Part shown: one piece after another, positions 31,322 through 36,570 of the stretch | How the letters are laid out: each line of letters begins with the position of its first letter | Position numbering within the stretch: the stretch's first letter is position 1 | NCBI GenBank assembly: GCA_021826505.1 | Contig: JAKAZV010000012.1 | Location: forward strand, 1 to 36,570 | From: Acidobacteriota bacterium | GTDB lineage: Bacteria; Acidobacteriota; Terriglobia; Terriglobales; SCQP01 | DNA: 36,570 nt | Reading direction: 5' to 3' | Notes under the pieces: generated by a model | Database searches by the model: none | The model's input: the letters and a program-made list of their open reading frames with translations, nothing else | What the model was told of the DNA's origin: nothing | Program-made: the position numbers and the translations under genes

Positions 31322-34129
31322 ATGCCCGCACGCACCGCCAAAACACGTCCCGCCGCGCCGCCCGCCCGCGACTTGCCTTTACGCCGTGAAGTCAGCCTGC
31401 TCGGCCGCGCCCTGGGCCAGATCATCCAGGAACAGGAAGGGCCGGAAACCCTGGCCCTGGAGGAGGAAATCCGGGAATTATGCAAGCAACTGCGCGAGCA
31501 GCCTCCAGCGGCGGACGCGGCCCGCCTGGAAACCCGGCTCACGGCCCGGATGGCCGGTCTCACGGGAGAAGACGCGGCCCGCATTGCGCGCGCCTTCAGC
31601 ATCTACTTCCAATTAGTGAACGTTGCGGAACAACGGCAGCGCATCCGGCGCCGCCGGGCGCGCCAGCGCGATGGCCGGGCGCAGCCCGGCTCCCTGGCCG
31701 AAACCTTGCTGGTTTTGCGCGACCAGGGCTGCTCCGCGGAAGCTGCCGCGCAACTGCTGCAGTCGCTGCATCTGGAACTGGTGCTGACCGCGCATCCGAC
31801 CCAGGCCCTGCGGCGCAGCGTGCTGCACCGGCTGGATGAAATCGGCCGGCTGCTCGAGCGGCGGGAGACCACGTTGATGACCCCGCCCGAGCTGGAGCAA
31901 TGGCAGGCGCAGCTGCTGCAGCAGATTGAAACTCTCTGGCTGACCGATGCTAACCGCGGAGAACGTCTGGGCGTGCTCGATGAGGTGCGCGGCACGCTCT
32001 ATTACTTTGAAGATATTTTTTTCGCGGTCCTGCCCCGGCTGGCGGCTTCTTTGCAGGCCGCCTGGCGAGCCGCCTATCCCAATGTGAGCGCGCCCGAATG
32101 CGGCCAATGGCTGAGCTTCGGCTCCTGGGTGGGCGGCGATGCCGACGGCAATCCTCATGTCAATGCCGAAACGGTGCGCGCCACGGCGGAGCTGCACCAG
32201 AAGATTCTGCGCGAGTTTTATATCCGCCAGTTGGATACGCTTTTTTTCCAATGCGGTCAATCGGAGCGGGCTTTTAACGATCCCGCCTGCCCGGCTCATC
32301 GGGAATTATGCCGCCGGCTGGCGCAATATCGGGAAGAGCTGGGCGGAGCCGCCGCCCGCTGGCAGGCCGAACCGGCGCGGGAATGGATTGCCTATATGCA
32401 CCGCCGTCTGCGCGCCGACCGCGCTCCCGCCTATTCCTCGCCCGCCGCCTGGAACGCGGATCTGGAACTGTTGCGCCTCGCCCTGCGCGGCGGCCCGGCG
32501 CCGGCGCCGGCGGCGCGGCGCGCGGCCGAGCGGGTCGAGCATTTGCAGGTGATCCTGAACTGCTTTGGGTTCCATCTCGCCCGGCTGGATGTGCGCAATA
32601 ACAGCGCCGCGCACTCCGCCGCCCTGGCGGCCCTGAGCGGCGAAGCGGCCCCGTTGACGGCCGAGCAATCCCAGCTTCGCTATCGCCAATGGGCGCTGGC
32701 GCCGCCGGCCTGGCCCCGGCCCGAAGCGGCCGCGGGCGTTTTCGGTCTGTTTGAAGCCATCGCCGCGGCCCGCCGGACGGCCGGTCCGGAGGTGATCGTA
32801 AATTATGTCATCAGCATGACCCGCCACGCCGGCGATGTCTGGGCCGTGATTGCGCTGGCGGCGCAGGCTGGTCTGGCGGTGCTTTCCGGCTCGGACGAAT
32901 TGCGGCTGGATATTCATCCCGTGCCGCTTTTTGAAACGGTAGACGATCTGGCCAATGCCCCACGCGTGCTGGAGCAGTTGTTCCGTGATCCTGTCTATCG
33001 CCGGTATCTGGCCGGCCGCGGCCATCGCCAGCAGGTGATGGTGGGCTATTCCGACAGTAACAAAGACGGCGGATATCTGAGTTCCCATTGGCGGCTCTAC
33101 CAGGCACAGCGCGAAATGACGGCCATCGGCCGTCATTTCGGGGTCTATCTGGAGTTTTTTCATGGCCGCGGCGGCACCGTGGCCCGCGGCGGCGGCCGCG
33201 CCTTCGAGGCCATCCTGGCCCTGCCGCCGGGAACCGTGCAGGGACGCCTGCGCATCACCGAGCAGGGCGAAGTCATCCACAGCAAATACGGCGACCCGGT
33301 GCTGGCCGAACGCAACCTGGAATTGGCCTTGTCGGGCCTGATCCGGCAGCGGGCGCGCGAACTGGAACTGGAGTCATCCCACGCCGCTCCGGCGCCCGCC
33401 GCCGCGGCCATGCCCGCCGATGCCGCACCCGAAGCCTGGCATTCATGTCTGGAAGAACTCAGCCAACGCGCTCTGGCGGCTTACCAGGCCCTGGTGCCGC
33501 GTGATCCCGATCTGATGCGCTTTTTCTGGGAAGCCACGCCCATCCGCGAACTGGGCGATCTGAATATCGGCTCCCGCCCCGCGTTTCGCGGCAGCCGGCA
33601 GGACTTTGAACAGCTCCGGGCCATTCCCTGGGTCTTTGCCTGGACTCAGGCGCGGGCTCTCATGCCCGCCTGGTATGGCTTGGGCAGTGCCCTGTTGCCC
33701 GGCCTGAGCCGGACTTCCACCCGCGCCCTGCTGCGCGAAATGTACCGGCAGTGGTGGTTCTTTCGGGATTTGTTGGATAATGCCGAAATGTCGCTGGCCA
33801 AGGCGGATATGCGCATTTTGCGCCAATATGCCGCGGCCGCGCCGCACCCGGAAAGTGCGTTGCGCACGGCCGCGCGGCTGGATGAGGAATATGCGCGCGC
33901 CTGCCGCGCGGTGCGCATCATTATCGGCGAAAAACAATTGCTGGCCCGCAATCCGGTGCTGCGCCGCTCCATTCGCTTGCGCAATCCCTATGTGGACCCG
34001 CTCAGTTACTTGCAAACCCAGTTGCTGGCCCGTAAACATGCCCGTGGGGGCAAGCTCTCCGGGCTGGAAAACCATGCTCTGTTACTGACCATCCAGGGCA
34101 TTGCCGCCGGCTTGCGCAACACCGGATAA
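31322..34129 (+). CDS. ppc: Phosphoenolpyruvate carboxylase
   Basis: It carboxylates PEP to oxaloacetate, refilling the TCA cycle. The 935-residue protein has the bacterial PEPC signatures: 'VLTAHPTQALRRSVLHRLDEI' with catalytic His158, 'FGSWVGGDADGNPHV', 'VMVGYSDSNKDGG', 'FHGRGGTVARGGG' with His614, 'GDLNIGSRPAFRG' and the C-terminal 'RNTG'. The N-terminal 15 residues are a basic Pro/Ala-rich extension before 'LRREVSLLGRALG'. There is no Shine-Dalgarno; a small hairpin ACGGGC-ttaac-GCCCGT (31300-31316) ends five bases before the ATG and could affect initiation. The gene stands alone, divergent from the pseudopilins. Confidence 0.97.
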   Translation: MPARTAKTRPAAPPARDLPLRREVSLLGRALGQIIQEQEGPETLALEEEIRELCKQLREQPPAADAARLETRLTARMAGLTGEDAARIARAFSIYFQLVNVAEQRQRIRRRRARQRDGRAQPGSLAETLLVLRDQGCSAEAAAQLLQSLHLELVLTAHPTQALRRSVLHRLDEIGRLLERRETTLMTPPELEQWQAQLLQQIETLWLTDANRGERLGVLDEVRGTLYYFEDIFFAVLPRLAASLQAAWRAAYPNVSAPECGQWLSFGSWVGGDADGNPHVNAETVRATAELHQKILREFYIRQLDTLFFQCGQSERAFNDPACPAHRELCRRLAQYREELGGAAARWQAEPAREWIAYMHRRLRADRAPAYSSPAAWNADLELLRLALRGGPAPAPAARRAAERVEHLQVILNCFGFHLARLDVRNNSAAHSAALAALSGEAAPLTAEQSQLRYRQWALAPPAWPRPEAAAGVFGLFEAIAAARRTAGPEVIVNYVISMTRHAGDVWAVIALAAQAGLAVLSGSDELRLDIHPVPLFETVDDLANAPRVLEQLFRDPVYRRYLAGRGHRQQVMVGYSDSNKDGGYLSSHWRLYQAQREMTAIGRHFGVYLEFFHGRGGTVARGGGRAFEAILALPPGTVQGRLRITEQGEVIHSKYGDPVLAERNLELALSGLIRQRARELELESSHAAPAPAAAAMPADAAPEAWHSCLEELSQRALAAYQALVPRDPDLMRFFWEATPIRELGDLNIGSRPAFRGSRQDFEQLRAIPWVFAWTQARALMPAWYGLGSALLPGLSRTSTRALLREMYRQWWFFRDLLDNAEMSLAKADMRILRQYAAAAPHPESALRTAARLDEEYARACRAVRIIIGEKQLLARNPVLRRSIRLRNPYVDPLSYLQTQLLARKHARGGKLSGLENHALLLTIQGIAAGLRNTG

Positions 34130-34144
34130 ATCCGGCCGGTTTTC
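34121..34144 (+). terminator. Weak possible terminator of ppc
   Basis: ACCGG-N10-CCGGT overlaps the ppc stop codon and runs into TTTT. The stem has only five pairs and the tail is short, so this is a low-confidence call. Confidence 0.3.
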
Positions 34145-34152
34145 ACCCGCCA

Positions 34153-34554
34153 TCAGAAGAAAAGATTTTGCATCCACGCCCGCCGGCGCGGGTCGCGCAG
34201 CCCCAGACTGGTCCAGACCAGAACCCCAAAGATGACAGGAAACCAGCTTCTGTCCGCTAAACCGCTGTGCACCATGGCGTCAACCGCTCCGCCCAGATAC
34301 GCGGTCAAGAGCGCCACCCCCCAGAAAGCCGTGCGCGGCGCAATATAGAAAATCGTGCTGATCAAAAGTGTGATGCCGACGCCGATCACTTCAGCCTTGC
34401 TGTAACCCATCTTGCCGGCTGCGGCCGCGGTCGTCGCCGTATAAAGAATTTTGCTGATCGCGTCAAATAATAAAAACGCGGTAATCAGGCCGCTCAATAT
34501 CCAGCCCGTCCAGTGTGCGGCGCGGGAAGACGGCGTGGTTTCCGTTTCGGTCAT
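34153..34554 (-). CDS. DoxX-like small membrane protein
   Basis: The 133-residue protein has four hydrophobic helices: 'TGWILSGLITAFLLFDAISKI', 'VIGVGITLLISTIFYIAP', 'AFWGVALLTAYLGGAVDAMV' and 'WFPVIFGVLVWTSLGL'. The spacing, the 'GYSKAEVIGVG' loop and 'TAYLGGAVDAMVH' fit the DoxX-like family. The function of such proteins is poorly defined; some affect redox balance. AAGGAG with 6-base spacing selects the ATG at 34554, not the ORF-track start at 34599. A weak promoter TTGCAC-N17-TGGAAT (34590-34618) lies upstream. Confidence 0.82.
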   Translation of the reverse strand: MTETETTPSSRAAHWTGWILSGLITAFLLFDAISKILYTATTAAAAGKMGYSKAEVIGVGITLLISTIFYIAPRTAFWGVALLTAYLGGAVDAMVHSGLADRSWFPVIFGVLVWTSLGLRDPRRRAWMQNLFF

Positions 34555-34754
34555 ATTTGTCTCCTTGTAGCATTCCTTTGAACAGACTGATTCCATCATG
34601 TCTGACTATGCCGTGCAAGGCTTGAAACTCGACCATGCGTCAGATCTGGAGAAAACAAGCGGGTCGCGGAATATCTGAACTGTCATTTCCGCATGGGAAA
34701 CACCCAGCCGCCTGGCCAGAGATGTGCCGAAAGATCTTTCGAATATGACCCCTG

Positions 34755-34796
34755 CTTAAAAAGCACAGCCGGCGCCGCGGATCGCGGCGCCGGCTG
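34755..34796 (-). terminator. Intrinsic terminator of rpoC
   Basis: CAGCCGGCGCCGCG-gat-CGCGGCGCCGGCTG is a perfect 14-bp stem with a 3-base loop. On the minus strand GTGC and TTTTT follow. It starts 27 bases beyond the rpoC stop and ends the transcription unit. The remaining gap (34600-34754) shows no gene. Confidence 0.88.
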
Positions 34797-34823
34797 CAAA
34801 TGAGCTCATCGTTGCCGGGGATT

Positions 34824-36570
<1,747 letters not shown>

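Overview
The window is GC-rich, gene-dense bacterial chromosome. The probable host is an acidobacterium (Acidobacteriota, Terriglobia-like). That is an inference from three features: a very large Oar-type TonB-dependent receptor with an N-terminal carboxypeptidase-regulatory-like domain, an SMC protein with a long acidic insert in its ATPase head, and the overall gene mix. No rRNA, tRNA, CRISPR array, insertion sequence or prophage was seen. Nearly all genes are core housekeeping genes. The accessory content is an intact VapBC-type toxin-antitoxin pair, a truncated second PIN toxin, a short-repeat cluster and the receptor.

Layout, left to right. 1-357 has no convincing complete gene. 358-1275 (+) is an AIM24-family protein with a zinc ribbon. 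1290-5934 (-) is the translation operon infC-rpmI-rplT-pheS-pheT. It probably starts from a rare ATC codon at infC, and structured RNA lies between rpmI and rplT and between rplT and pheS. 6159-9098 (+) carries a periplasmic HtrA/Deg protease, a strong terminator, and trmFO. 9145-12096 (-) is a B12-dependent ribonucleotide reductase whose promoter carries tandem NrdR-like boxes, preceded by a YihY-family membrane protein and an ABC exporter (both -).

15411-16031 (+) is a stand-alone GTP cyclohydrolase II. 16041-18146 (-) holds a small Fis-like DNA-binding protein, CvpA, PurC and the N-terminally truncated PIN toxin. An 11-bp repeat cluster (18178-18285) separates these from smc (18370-22152, -). 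Next come vapC/vapB (-), a strong terminator, and the 1.1-kaa TonB-dependent receptor (-). A GH-type glycogen-debranching-like enzyme with a GT4 glycosyltransferase (-) and two orphan type II pseudopilins (-) follow. The right end has PEP carboxylase (+), a small DoxX-like membrane protein (-) and the C-terminal half of rpoC (-, cut by the window edge) with its terminator.

Functional threads are translation (infC, L35, L20, PheST, TrmFO), nucleotide supply (NrdJ, PurC, RibA), chromosome segregation (SMC), anaplerosis (Ppc), envelope quality control and transport (HtrA, ABC, TBDR, YihY, CvpA) and saccharide metabolism (GDE/GT4). I see no clear new multi-gene system. The most interesting signals are regulatory: the ATC start of infC with dyads around its promoter, the NrdR boxes, a highly folded rpmI-rplT leader, leaderless-type promoters and the 11-bp repeat cluster.
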